Below are positions 16,430 to 25,930 of a DNA stretch of 64,000 nt, in pieces. The translations under genes were made by a program, and so were the position numbers. This DNA is from Streptomyces sp. NBC_00464 (GTDB lineage: Bacteria; Actinomycetota; Actinomycetes; Streptomycetales; Streptomycetaceae). The stretch is from assembly GCF_036013915.1 (NCBI RefSeq), contig NZ_CP107899.1:2480001-2544000 (forward strand), given 5' to 3'. The notes under the pieces were generated by a model. That model did no database searches, had not been told where the DNA came from, and saw only the letters and a program-made list of their open reading frames with translations. The number at the start of each line of letters is the position of its first letter. The first letter of the stretch is position 1.

Positions 16430-16798
16430 GTGGTGGGGGTCGTCGCTGCCGCGTTACTGATCGCCGCCTGGGTCAACAAGGCCGCAGGGCCGGCAAGCGT
16501 CGCCGCTCTGTCGGGGCTGGTGCTGATCTGGTGCTTCTTCCAAGCCCCTGTGACGTGCGCGGCCCCGGTCAGGGGAAGGGAAGACGGTTGCCGGAACAAC
16601 GCAACCGGCCTCCTTCTGGGCTGCCACATCCGCCAGCATCGCTGGCAGAAGCTGAAGATGCTGATCCTCCGGCGGCAACTGCGCACGTTCTTCTCCGGCC
16701 TCTTCTCGGACGGCAAGGCCGCGCTCGTCAGTCTGGCCGCGATCGGCAGCTTCCTCTCCGGGATCGTGACCTTCGTTCCTGGCGTGGCTGTCGGGTGA
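16430..16798 (+). CDS. Hypothetical two-helix membrane protein with Cys/His-rich middle; TTA codon
   Basis: A 122-residue protein from GTG 16430 (stop at 16403 limits the frame). It has N-terminal hydrophobic helices, a middle section with Cys and His spaced as C-AAPVRGREDG-C and GCHIRQHRWQK, then a C-terminal helix. The CxxN/GCxxRQHxWQK section could bind zinc. Codon 9 is TTA (16454-16456), making it a candidate bldA-dependent gene. Family not recognised. Confidence 0.6.
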   Translation: MVGVVAAALLIAAWVNKAAGPASVAALSGLVLIWCFFQAPVTCAAPVRGREDGCRNNATGLLLGCHIRQHRWQKLKMLILRRQLRTFFSGLFSDGKAALVSLAAIGSFLSGIVTFVPGVAVG

Positions 16799-16861
16799 CC
16801 TGAAGCACGCCGGTGACCGGATTACCTAACTGCGTACACACGCCCGCTTGTCCGTACGGAC

Positions 16862-16897
16862 CACGGGGCCGGAACGCATCCGCGTCCCGGCCCCGTG
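16862..16897. terminator. Terminator downstream of gdhA
   Basis: CACGGGGCCGG (16862-16872) pairs with CCGGCCCCGTG (16887-16897), with an inner CGCATCCGCG that can extend the hairpin. It lies 21 bases beyond the gdhA stop. Confidence 0.75.
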
Positions 16898-16917
16898 TCA
16901 GCACACCGGGAACCCGG

Positions 16918-18754
<1,837 letters not shown>

Positions 18755-19384
18755 ATGACAACTTCACGGGGGAACCGCAGGGTCCGTACTGCTCGTACTC
18801 CTTACGCGCCACCGCCGTTGACCGCGGGTCCCCAGCCCGGCCACGGACGGTCAAGACCCTCGTACGTCCCCGGCGGGAGCGGGCGTCCCGCACCGCGCAC
18901 ACCGCCCCGGGCGGGCGAGATGCGCCGCTACCTCGCCGTGGGGCTCGACTGCTATCTCTGCCTGGTCACCAGCGGCTTAATCGTCCGGCCCTACGCGGAC
19001 TCGGCGGCCGTTCCGCAGGCCGTCGGGCTGCTGATCGGGCCGGTGCTCGTCCTCTCGTTCCTCAATCAGGTGGTGCTGACCGCGGTCGTCGGCGCGGGCG
19101 CGGGGAAGCTGATCATGGGGATACGGGTGGTGAGCCTGCCGGACGCGGGGCGCCCCGGCCCCGGACAGCTGGTGCGGCGCTGGCTGTACGGGCTGTGCTG
19201 GCTGCCGCTGCAGCCCTGGTACGGGCTCCGCACCCGTCCGGTGGGGACCGCCGGCGCGGGCGGGCCCGGTCCGCGGACGGCCTGCGAGGAGGGCCTGGCG
19301 TCCACCGACCCTGCCGGGCTGCGCCAGGTCCGCCGCAGCGATCTGGCGGCACACCGCAGGGCCGTTGCCGGGCGGGCGGTCTGA
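18755..19384 (+). CDS. RDD family membrane protein with a TTA codon
   Basis: A 209-residue protein: a Pro/Arg-rich cytoplasmic N-terminus (about 1-55), then RDD-domain helices beginning RRYLAVGLDCYLCLVTSGLIV, a second pair in VGLLIGPVLVLSFLNQVVLTAVVG, and the conserved GKLIMGIRVVSL before the last helix. RDD proteins are mostly unassigned, some linked to transport. Codon 75 is TTA (18977-18979), rare in Streptomyces and read by the bldA tRNA, so expression may be development-dependent. Confidence 0.82.
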   Translation: MTTSRGNRRVRTARTPYAPPPLTAGPQPGHGRSRPSYVPGGSGRPAPRTPPRAGEMRRYLAVGLDCYLCLVTSGLIVRPYADSAAVPQAVGLLIGPVLVLSFLNQVVLTAVVGAGAGKLIMGIRVVSLPDAGRPGPGQLVRRWLYGLCWLPLQPWYGLRTRPVGTAGAGGPGPRTACEEGLASTDPAGLRQVRRSDLAAHRRAVAGRAV

Positions 19385-19418
19385 GCCGGCGGGCCCGTCG
19401 GTGCGGGCCCGCCGGCTC
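19383..19418. terminator. Bidirectional terminator between RDD gene and ABC ATPase gene
   Basis: Near-perfect stem GAGCCGGCGGGCCCG / CGGGCCCGCCGGCTC with a short loop, between convergent genes. Confidence 0.8.
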
Positions 19419-19443
19419 ATGGCGGCACGGGTGCGTGGCCGGG

Positions 19444-20127
19444 TCAGGCCGCGGCGTTCTCCGTGATGGTGACCTTGCCCTTGCGGATGGTGGCCAGCCG
19501 CGGGGCCCGGCGGGCGATCGCGCTGTCATGGGTGACCATGATGAAGGTGAGCCCGTGCTCCTTCCACATGGTCTCCAGCACCTCCATGATCTCGTCGCGC
19601 ATGGACTCGTCGAGGTTGCCGGTGGGCTCGTCGGCGAGCAGCACCTTGGGCTGCTTGACCAGGGCTCTGGCGATGGCCACCCGCTGCTGCTGGCCGCCGG
19701 ACATCTCGCCGGGCAGATGGCCGAGACGTTCGCCGAGCCCGACCGAGTCGAGCGCCTCAGCGGCTCTTCTGCGCCGCTCGGACGCCTTGCCGCCGAGCGG
19801 GACGAGGGCGGACTCGACGTTCTCCTGGGCGGTGAGCGTCGGGATGAGGTTGAAGCTCTGGAAGACGAAGCCGATGTTCTCGGCGCGCACCTTGGTGAGC
19901 TTGGCCTCGCTGAGCTTCGCGAGGTCCACCCCGTCGAGTTCGACGCTGCCGGCCGTGGGGCGGTCCAGGCCGCCGAGCATCTGGAGCAGTGTGGACTTGC
20001 CGCCGCCGGTGGGGCCCTGGATGACCAGACGGCCGCCGTCCTCGATGGTCAGGTCGACGCCGGCGAGCGCGTGGACCTTGGACTTTCCGCGTGTGTACTG
20101 CTTGGTGACGCCTTGAAGCGTGTACAT
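19444..20127 (-). CDS. ABC transporter ATP-binding protein (MacB/LolD type)
   Basis: A 227-residue ATPase with Walker A GPTGGGKSTLL (about 36-46), signature MSGGQQQRVAIARAL, Walker B VLLADEPTGNLDE and switch His in MVTHDSAIA. Pairs with the FtsX-type permease encoded upstream. Such two-component systems act in mechanotransmission, efflux or envelope stress rather than classical transport. It is separated from the permease gene by 123 bases containing a hairpin. Confidence 0.92.
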   Translation of the reverse strand: MYTLQGVTKQYTRGKSKVHALAGVDLTIEDGGRLVIQGPTGGGKSTLLQMLGGLDRPTAGSVELDGVDLAKLSEAKLTKVRAENIGFVFQSFNLIPTLTAQENVESALVPLGGKASERRRRAAEALDSVGLGERLGHLPGEMSGGQQQRVAIARALVKQPKVLLADEPTGNLDESMRDEIMEVLETMWKEHGLTFIMVTHDSAIARRAPRLATIRKGKVTITENAAA

Positions 20128-20217
20128 GGGTCAGCTCCTGCTGGACGATGATCACGGATCCCGGGCGACCGCCTCGGGGATCGCCACGGGGATCGCGGAT
20201 CGCTGGGGACGGGATAC

Positions 20218-20242
20218 GGGATGCCCGTGCGCCGGGCATCCC
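20218..20242. terminator. Hairpin between permease and ATPase genes
   Basis: GGGATGCCCG (20218-20227) pairs with CGGGCATCCC (20233-20242), eight bases past the permease stop. It may be a leaky terminator or 3'-end stabiliser setting different amounts of permease and ATPase. Upstream of the ATPase start the DNA is rich in GGGATCGC-like short repeats. Confidence 0.6.
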
Positions 20243-20250
20243 GCGGCGGG

Positions 20251-21705
20251 CTACTCGACGCGGCGCAGCGCGTCCGCGGGGCGCAGCCGGGAGGCGCGCC
20301 AGCCGCCGAAGGCGCCCGCGATCAGTCCGCCCGCGACGGCCAGGCCGACGGCCATCAGGATGACGGAGAGGGAGACGGGTGCGGTCAGCGCGATGTCGAG
20401 TGCCTTGGACGCGGTCTGCCGGCCGGGGCCGCCCATCCCGCCGCCGCGCATCCCGCCGCCCCCGCCGGAGGAGCCGAGCTGGGCGGTGAGGGTGGGACTG
20501 ACGGCGGTGACGGCGTAGGCACCGGCAAGGCCGACCGCGATGCCGAGGACGCCGCCCATCAGGCCGTTGACGAGTGCTTCGCCGATGACCTGGCGGGTGA
20601 CCCGGCCGCTCTTCCAGCCGAGCGCCTTGAGGGTGCCGAACTCCCGTACGCGACGGCTGACCGCGGAGGAGGTGAGGAGGCCCGCCACCAGGAAGGCGGC
20701 GATGAGCACGGCGATGGAGAGCCACTTGCCGACGCTGGAGGCCAGGTCGGACGCGGTGGACAGGGAGCCGGACACGGTGTCCGCGAGGTCGGCGGAGGTG
20801 GTGACCGTGGTGCCCGAGATGTTCTTCTGGATCGTGGACTTGACGCTGTCGATCGCCTGCGAGTCCGCGGCCTTGACGTAGACCGTGGTGACCTTGTTCT
20901 TGGCGTCGGCGAGGGTCTGCGCCTGCTGGAGCGGGATGTAGAGGTTGGCGGCCGCGTCACCGCTGTCGGCCGTCGAGACCCCGACGATGGTGAACTCGGT
21001 GCCGTGGATCGTCACGGTCTTGCCGGCCGAGAGCTTCTTCTCCTTGGCGTAGGCGGCGTCGACGACGGCCACCTTCGCGTTGGTCTCGGTCGCCTTGAAC
21101 GTACGTCCTGCGGTGATCTTCGACGAGGTGAGCGGGCCGAGGTCCTGCTTGGTGACGTCGGTTCCGTACACCGTGTAGGAGTTGACGTCGAAGGAGGCTC
21201 CGCCGCCCTGGACCTCGCCCTGCGGCTGGCCGCTGCCGCCACCGGGGCCGCCTCGGGTGCCCTCGGCCGTGCCGCCCTCCTGCTTGAACTCACCGCGCTT
21301 GAACTGGCCGTCGACCTTCATGACGGTCATGCTCAGCCCGCCGACGGCGTCGGCGACGCCGTTCTGCTTGTCCACCTTGTCGACGGTGGTGGAGGCGAGC
21401 GTCTGGAAGCCCTGGACCATGACCCGGTCCGTGCTCTGTGTCGAGTCGTCGTCGCTGCCCTTGGCGTCGAACTCGAACCTGGGGCGCTCCGTGCCGGAGC
21501 CCGGAGCTGCGGCGGCCTTGGTGACGGTCATGTCCGTGCCGAGGCCGTACAGCGATTCCAGGACCTTGTCCTGGGCCTTGCTCATGCCCGAGGAGACCGA
21601 GCTGACGATGATGACCAGCGCAATACCGAGGGCGAGCCCCGAGGCGACGACGAGCGCCGCCTTTCTGCGGCGGCGCAGCTCGCGCCGGAGGTAGGTGAAG
21701 AACAT
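20251..21705 (-). CDS. ABC transporter permease (MacB/FtsX superfamily)
   Basis: A 484-residue protein: one N-terminal helix (AALVVASGLALGIALVIIVSSVSSG, about 15-40), a ~260-residue extracytoplasmic domain containing a Gly/Gln-rich insert (about 145-165), then three C-terminal helices starting near VGKWLSIAVLIAAFLVAGLL with the FtsX motif REFGTLKALGWKSGRVTRQVIGEAL. A Gly/Met-rich loop (GGGGGMRGGGMGG) separates the last helices. Works with the downstream ATPase. Confidence 0.9.
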   Translation of the reverse strand: MFFTYLRRELRRRRKAALVVASGLALGIALVIIVSSVSSGMSKAQDKVLESLYGLGTDMTVTKAAAAPGSGTERPRFEFDAKGSDDDSTQSTDRVMVQGFQTLASTTVDKVDKQNGVADAVGGLSMTVMKVDGQFKRGEFKQEGGTAEGTRGGPGGGSGQPQGEVQGGGASFDVNSYTVYGTDVTKQDLGPLTSSKITAGRTFKATETNAKVAVVDAAYAKEKKLSAGKTVTIHGTEFTIVGVSTADSGDAAANLYIPLQQAQTLADAKNKVTTVYVKAADSQAIDSVKSTIQKNISGTTVTTSADLADTVSGSLSTASDLASSVGKWLSIAVLIAAFLVAGLLTSSAVSRRVREFGTLKALGWKSGRVTRQVIGEALVNGLMGGVLGIAVGLAGAYAVTAVSPTLTAQLGSSGGGGGMRGGGMGGPGRQTASKALDIALTAPVSLSVILMAVGLAVAGGLIAGAFGGWRASRLRPADALRRVE

Positions 21706-21774
21706 GGGGCGAGGCTAGGGACCGCTTGTGATGGTGGGTTAAGGCCGGGATGAGAGCGGGATGAGAACAGTCGG

Positions 21775-21835
21775 GTACGCCGAAGGCGGCGGCACCGGGA
21801 TCCGTGCGGATCCGGTGCCGCCGCCTTCGGCGTAC
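21775..21835. terminator. Very long hairpin terminator after the L,D-transpeptidase gene
   Basis: Almost perfect 29-bp inverted repeat (arms GTACGCCGAAGGCGGCGGCA... and its complement, one bulged G) with loop GTG. It lies 28 bases downstream of the transpeptidase stop and 70 bases upstream of the permease start on the same strand, insulating the two. Confidence 0.85.
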
Positions 21836-21862
21836 GGGATGGGGGTAAAGCGGCCGGCCGGC

Positions 21863-23116
21863 TCAGGCCTGGGAGCCCGCCGTCCACTCGGCCCAGCTCA
21901 GGTTCCAGCCGTTGAGGCCGTTGTCGGGCTTGATGGTCGCGTCCGGGGAGTTCTTGACGATGACCACGTCGCCGATCATGGAGTTGTTGTAGAACCAGGC
22001 GGCGGGCTGGTTGGCGTCACCGGCACCCTTGGCGTCGGCGAGACCGACGCAGCCGTGGCTGGTGTTGGCACTGCCGAAGATCGACTTGGCGCCCCAGTAG
22101 TTGCCGTGGATGAAGGTGCCCGACGTGGACAGCCGCATGGCGTGCGGCACGTCCTTGATGTCGTACTCGCCCTTGCCGTCGTCGTCGGTGAAGCCGACCG
22201 TCGAGCCGTCCATCCGGGTCTCCTTGAACTTCTCGGAGATCACCATCTGGCCGTTGTACGTCGGGTTGTCCGACGAACCGGCCGAGATCGGGATGGTCTT
22301 GATCGTCTTGCCGTTCTGGGTGACGGTCATCGTGTGCGTCTTGGCGTCCACGGTCGACACCTGGTTGCGGCCGATCTTGAAGGTGACCGTCTTCTGCTGC
22401 ACGCCGTAGACGCCGTCCGCGCCCTCGACGCCGTCCAGTGCCAGCTTCAGCGTGACGGTGGAGCCGCCCGTCCAGTAGTCCTCGGGACGCAGGTCCAGGC
22501 GCTGGGAGTTGAACCAGTGTCCGGCGACCTGCTGGCCGCTGCTGGACGTCACGGTGATGCCGGCCTGGACGGCCTTCTGGTCGGTGATCGGCTTGTTGAA
22601 GTTGATCGAGACGGGCATGCCGACGCCGACCGTGGAGCCGTCCTCGGGGGTGAAGTTCCCGATGAAACTGTTGGCGGGCGACACGGTGGTGAAGGAGGAG
22701 TTCTCGTGCGCCTCGCGGCCCTTCGAGTCCTGTGCCGTCGCGTTGATCTTGTAGGTGGTCGAGCGCTCCAGCTGGGCGTCCGGCTTCCAGCTCGTGCCGT
22801 CGGCGGACAGCGTGCCCTTGACGCTCTCACCGGCTGCGGTGGTCATCGTGACGACCGTCAGCTTGCCCTTGGTGACGGTGACCTTGGCGGCGTTGTTGAT
22901 GCTCGCGTTGGTGGCGCCGTTCTTCGGCGAGATCGCTATCTGCGCCTCCGAGGCCTCCTCGGCCGCCGCCTTGTCGACCTCGGCAGCCTGTGACTTCGAG
23001 CTGTCGGGGCTAGGGCCGCCCTTGTCGCCGCCGTCGTTGCAGGCCGAAAGCACCAGCACGCCGCCGAGCAGTGCGGACGCGGCCATGAGGCCCCTGCGCC
23101 GTTTGCTGTCCGTCAT
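21863..23116 (-). CDS. Lipoprotein L,D-transpeptidase (YkuD domain with Ig-like domains)
   Basis: Forms 3-3 peptidoglycan cross-links outside the membrane. Length 417. N-terminal signal with lipobox (VLVLSAC, Cys near residue 26) followed by an acidic Ser/Asp linker; two Ig-like domains (about 55-240, including DLRPEDYWTGGSTVTLKL); then the YkuD catalytic domain with HGNYWGAKSIFGSANTSHGC, the nucleophile Cys near residue 370. A C-terminal extension ends in Trp-rich NGWNLSWAEW. ATG 23116 has GGAG upstream; 23131 and 23161 are alternatives. Confidence 0.93.
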   Translation of the reverse strand: MTDSKRRRGLMAASALLGGVLVLSACNDGGDKGGPSPDSSKSQAAEVDKAAAEEASEAQIAISPKNGATNASINNAAKVTVTKGKLTVVTMTTAAGESVKGTLSADGTSWKPDAQLERSTTYKINATAQDSKGREAHENSSFTTVSPANSFIGNFTPEDGSTVGVGMPVSINFNKPITDQKAVQAGITVTSSSGQQVAGHWFNSQRLDLRPEDYWTGGSTVTLKLALDGVEGADGVYGVQQKTVTFKIGRNQVSTVDAKTHTMTVTQNGKTIKTIPISAGSSDNPTYNGQMVISEKFKETRMDGSTVGFTDDDGKGEYDIKDVPHAMRLSTSGTFIHGNYWGAKSIFGSANTSHGCVGLADAKGAGDANQPAAWFYNNSMIGDVVIVKNSPDATIKPDNGLNGWNLSWAEWTAGSQA

Positions 23117-23416
23117 CACACGCTTCTCCATCGTTGCCGAATCCCCAAAAACCCCGAGCAAGGCCGTTGACCGGCGTTACCCCGTCAATGTTCCAAGAAC
23201 ACCCGGAACGGGTGTCCCGTTCCATATCCGTCCCGGATGTGGGGAACACCACTCATCGACGCGGTGCCGACAGCCGTGGTTCCCGCTGTTCATCACCTAG
23301 GTGTCCGCCGGTGCACGACCCGGTTGTACCGCACGTCCGCGATCCGTACCCACCGGCTGCTCACGCACACCGGCCCCGGCCCGCCGGAAGCGGGCCGGGG
23401 CCGGTGTTCCCAGCCG
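23117..23416. other. Intergenic region with operator-like palindrome and terminator
   Basis: Upstream of the transpeptidase gene, 23199-23215 is the perfect palindrome ACACCCG-GAA-CGGGTGT, a candidate regulator site. 23368-23406 is a perfect 17-bp hairpin (CACCGGCCCCGGCCCGC and complement, loop CGGAA), the terminator for the acidic-protein gene that ends at 23417. No gene is seen. Confidence 0.6.
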
Positions 23417-23854
23417 CTAGACCCGCTGTTCCGTGCTGACGCCCTTGTCGTCCTCCTCCCCATTGTGCGGGACACCAAAAGCGCTCTCGTCGCCCTCGGT
23501 CGCGTCGTCGTACTCCTCGCCGTCATCGTCCCGGCCGTCATCGAGGTCCCATCCGTCCGGGTCCTCCGGGTCGTAGTCGATGACCTCGCTGCTCCAGGAG
23601 GCCTGGGTCAGCTCGACCCCGGGCACCTCGCTGACCAGGTCGAACGGGTCGATCAGCGAGGCGAGGGCCTCCGCACCGTCTTCCCGTACCGCGGTCTCGG
23701 CATGCGTGCGCTCCTCGGCGGACTCGCCACCGGGCTCGCCGTACTCGGCCGCGAGGCTTTCCAGCGCCGTTCCGCTCAGGGCGTCGGCGTCCGTGATCTC
23801 CACCACCATTTCGACACGAACGCGAACGAATCGTGATGTCTCAGAAGTGCTCAT
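23417..23854 (-). CDS. Acidic cytoplasmic protein, unknown function
   Basis: A 145-residue protein starting MSTSETSRFVRVRVEMVVEI, with a short beta/alpha N-terminal half and a strongly acidic, Asp/Glu-rich C-terminal half (for example DPEDPDGWDLDDGRDDDGEEYDD split across 95-125). No signal peptide. The frame continues open upstream through the promoter of the divergent gene and is not coding there. Function not recognised. Confidence 0.7.
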   Translation of the reverse strand: MSTSETSRFVRVRVEMVVEITDADALSGTALESLAAEYGEPGGESAEERTHAETAVREDGAEALASLIDPFDLVSEVPGVELTQASWSSEVIDYDPEDPDGWDLDDGRDDDGEEYDDATEGDESAFGVPHNGEEDDKGVSTEQRV

Positions 23855-23993
23855 GAGGTGGAGCGTAGGCCGACCGGCCGCCATGGCTTTCCCGCGACCC
23901 GCTGCGTTCACTAGCATCGGTGCAACAGGCCTGAGGGGACCCGGCATTCGGGGAGCCCTCTCCCTTACGGCTGCCCCAAGGGGGATCGATTCC

Positions 23994-24281
23994 GTGGCCA
24001 TCACCCGCCGCCCGCTCCTGACCGCCACCGCTGCGGGAACGCTGCTGTGTGCCCTGTGGTTCGTCCCGTCCGCCAATGCGGGCGACGCGTCCACCGCGCC
24101 GGGCACGACCGGCCGCAACGCCACCACCACCGGCCCGGACCTGGGCTCCACCACACTCGCCGAGACCGGGACCGGGATCGACACGACGCCGTATCTCGTC
24201 GGCGGCATGACACTCCTGGGCATCGGAGCCGGCTTCGTCACCTACGCGGGCCGTCGCGGAGGTCCCCGGCCGGCCCTGTGA
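23994..24281 (+). CDS. Small secreted protein with sortase signal LAETG
   Basis: A 95-residue precursor from GTG 23994 (AAGGGGGA upstream). It has an N-terminal Sec signal (TRRPLLTATAAGTLLCALWFVPSANA, cleavage near residue 29), a ~30-residue Thr/Gly-rich mature stretch, then LAETG (about residue 57), a membrane helix (YLVGGMTLLGIGAGFVTYAG) and a basic tail RRGGPR. This is the class E sortase sorting signal also used by long chaplins, but no chaplin domain is present. If anchored, the wall-bound peptide would be only about 30 residues. Confidence 0.8.
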   Translation: MAITRRPLLTATAAGTLLCALWFVPSANAGDASTAPGTTGRNATTTGPDLGSTTLAETGTGIDTTPYLVGGMTLLGIGAGFVTYAGRRGGPRPAL

Positions 24282-24286
24282 GCGGT

Positions 24287-24330
24287 ACGCGGGAGCGGCC
24301 ACCGGGTCCGCCCGGTGGCCGCTCCCGCGT
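24287..24330. terminator. Perfect 20-bp bidirectional terminator
   Basis: Arms 24287-24306 and 24311-24330 (ACGCGGGAGCGG...), loop TCCG, between the convergent sortase-substrate gene and hutH. Confidence 0.85.
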
Positions 24331-24344
24331 GTGTACGGCCGTGG

Positions 24345-25895
24345 TCAGGCCAGCGGCCCCGTGACGGGCTCGACCGCCGCGACGAGCTTGCCCGAGCGGA
24401 CGAAGGCGTCCGCCGCGGCCAGGTCCGGCGACAGGAAGCGGTCCGGTCCCGGGCCCTCGACGCCCGCCGCCCGCAGCGCCTCGATGGCGGCGAGCGAGGC
24501 GGGGGCCGGGGTCAGGCCCTGTGCGGCGCGCAGTTCGACGGCGCGGGTCGCCGCGTACAGCTCGACGGCGACGATCCGGGCGAGGTTGTCGACGGCGGTA
24601 CGGAGCTTGCGCGCGGCCGACCAGCCCATCGAGACGTGGTCCTCCTGCATCGCGGAGGACGGGATCGAGTCGGCGGAGGCGGGGACGGCGAGCCGCTTCA
24701 TCTCGCTGACCAGGGCGGCCTGGGTGTACTGGGCGATCATCAGGCCGGAGTCGACACCGGGGTCGTCGGCGAGGAACGGCGGCAGCCCGTGCGAACGGTT
24801 CTTGTCCAGCAGCCGGTCGGTGCGGCGCTCGGCGATCGAGCCGAGGTCGGCGGCGACGATCGCCAGGAAGTCCAGGACGTACGCGACCGGCGCCCCGTGG
24901 AAGTTGCCGTTGGACTCGACCCGTCCGTCGGGAAGCACCACCGGGTTGTCGACGGACGAGGCCAGCTCGCGGTCGGCGACGGTCGCGGCGTACGCGAGGG
25001 TGTCGCGGCCCGCGCCGTTGACCTGGGGCGCGCAGCGCACGGAGTAGGCGTCCTGGACGCGCGGCGCGTCGTCCTGGTGGTGACCGGTGAGACCCGAACC
25101 GGCCAGCACCCGCAGCATGTTGTCGGCGCTGGCGCCCTGGCCGGGGTGCGGGCGGATGGCGTGCAGCTCGGGGGCGAGGACCTTGTCCGTGCCGAGCAGG
25201 GCCTCCAGGGAGAGGGCCGCGGTGATGTCGGCCGAGGTGTAGAGGCTGCGCAGGTCGGCGAGGGCCATCACGAGCATGCCGAGCATGCCGTCGGTGCCGT
25301 TGAGGAGGGCGAGACCCTCCTTCTCGCGCAGCTCGACCGGGGTGATGCCGTGGGCGGCGAGGAGTTCACCGGCCGGGCGCACGGTCCCGTCGGGGCCCTC
25401 CGCGTCGCCTTCGCCCATCAGGGTCAGGGCGCAGTGCGAGAGCGGTGCCAGGTCACCTGAGCAGCCGAGGGAACCGTACTCGTGAACGACGGGTGTGATT
25501 CCGGCGTTGAGTACGTCCGCCATGGTCTGCGCGACCTCGGGGCGGACGCCCGTGTGGCCGGAGGCGACCGTCTTCAGCCGCAGGAACATCAGCGCCCTGA
25601 CGACCTCGCGCTCGACCCGCGGGCCCATGCCGGCGGCGTGCGAACGGACGATGTTGCGCTGGAGCTGCGCGCGGAGCTCCGGGCTGATGTGGCGGCTGGC
25701 GAGCGCGCCGAATCCGGTGGAGACGCCGTAGACCGGCTCGGGCTTGGCGGCGAGCGCGTCCACGATCTCGCGGGCGGCGGCCAGGGCGCTCACCGCGGCC
25801 GCGGAGAGCTCGACACGGGCGTTGCCGCGGGCCACGGCGATGACGTCCTGAGCGGTGGTGCCGGACGTCCCCACCACGACTGTATGCATATCCAT
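24345..25895 (-). CDS. hutH: Histidine ammonia-lyase
   Basis: Deaminates L-histidine to urocanate, first step of histidine use. It has 516 residues. The MIO cofactor forms from GSLGCSGDLAPLSH: Cys145-Ser146-Gly147, so the first residue is Cys instead of the usual Ala. As I remember it, the S. griseus enzyme has the same CSG, and the central Ser is what matters. Other conserved sites: YGVSTGFG (Tyr56), NGTDGM, SYVSADIT-type segment, QDAYSVRCAPQ and SSAMQEDHVSMG. ATG 25895 or 25889. No other hut genes are adjacent. Confidence 0.96.
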   Translation of the reverse strand: MDMHTVVVGTSGTTAQDVIAVARGNARVELSAAAVSALAAAREIVDALAAKPEPVYGVSTGFGALASRHISPELRAQLQRNIVRSHAAGMGPRVEREVVRALMFLRLKTVASGHTGVRPEVAQTMADVLNAGITPVVHEYGSLGCSGDLAPLSHCALTLMGEGDAEGPDGTVRPAGELLAAHGITPVELREKEGLALLNGTDGMLGMLVMALADLRSLYTSADITAALSLEALLGTDKVLAPELHAIRPHPGQGASADNMLRVLAGSGLTGHHQDDAPRVQDAYSVRCAPQVNGAGRDTLAYAATVADRELASSVDNPVVLPDGRVESNGNFHGAPVAYVLDFLAIVAADLGSIAERRTDRLLDKNRSHGLPPFLADDPGVDSGLMIAQYTQAALVSEMKRLAVPASADSIPSSAMQEDHVSMGWSAARKLRTAVDNLARIVAVELYAATRAVELRAAQGLTPAPASLAAIEALRAAGVEGPGPDRFLSPDLAAADAFVRSGKLVAAVEPVTGPLA

Positions 25896-25930
25896 ATTCA
25901 GAAGCGTACGGATTGAAACCCTTCATGTCA

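Noticed and set aside
24345..25895. Cys instead of Ala in the HutH cofactor triad taken as an inactivating change
   Set aside because: CSG is, as far as I recall, also present in the active S. griseus enzyme; the essential Ser and Gly are intact.
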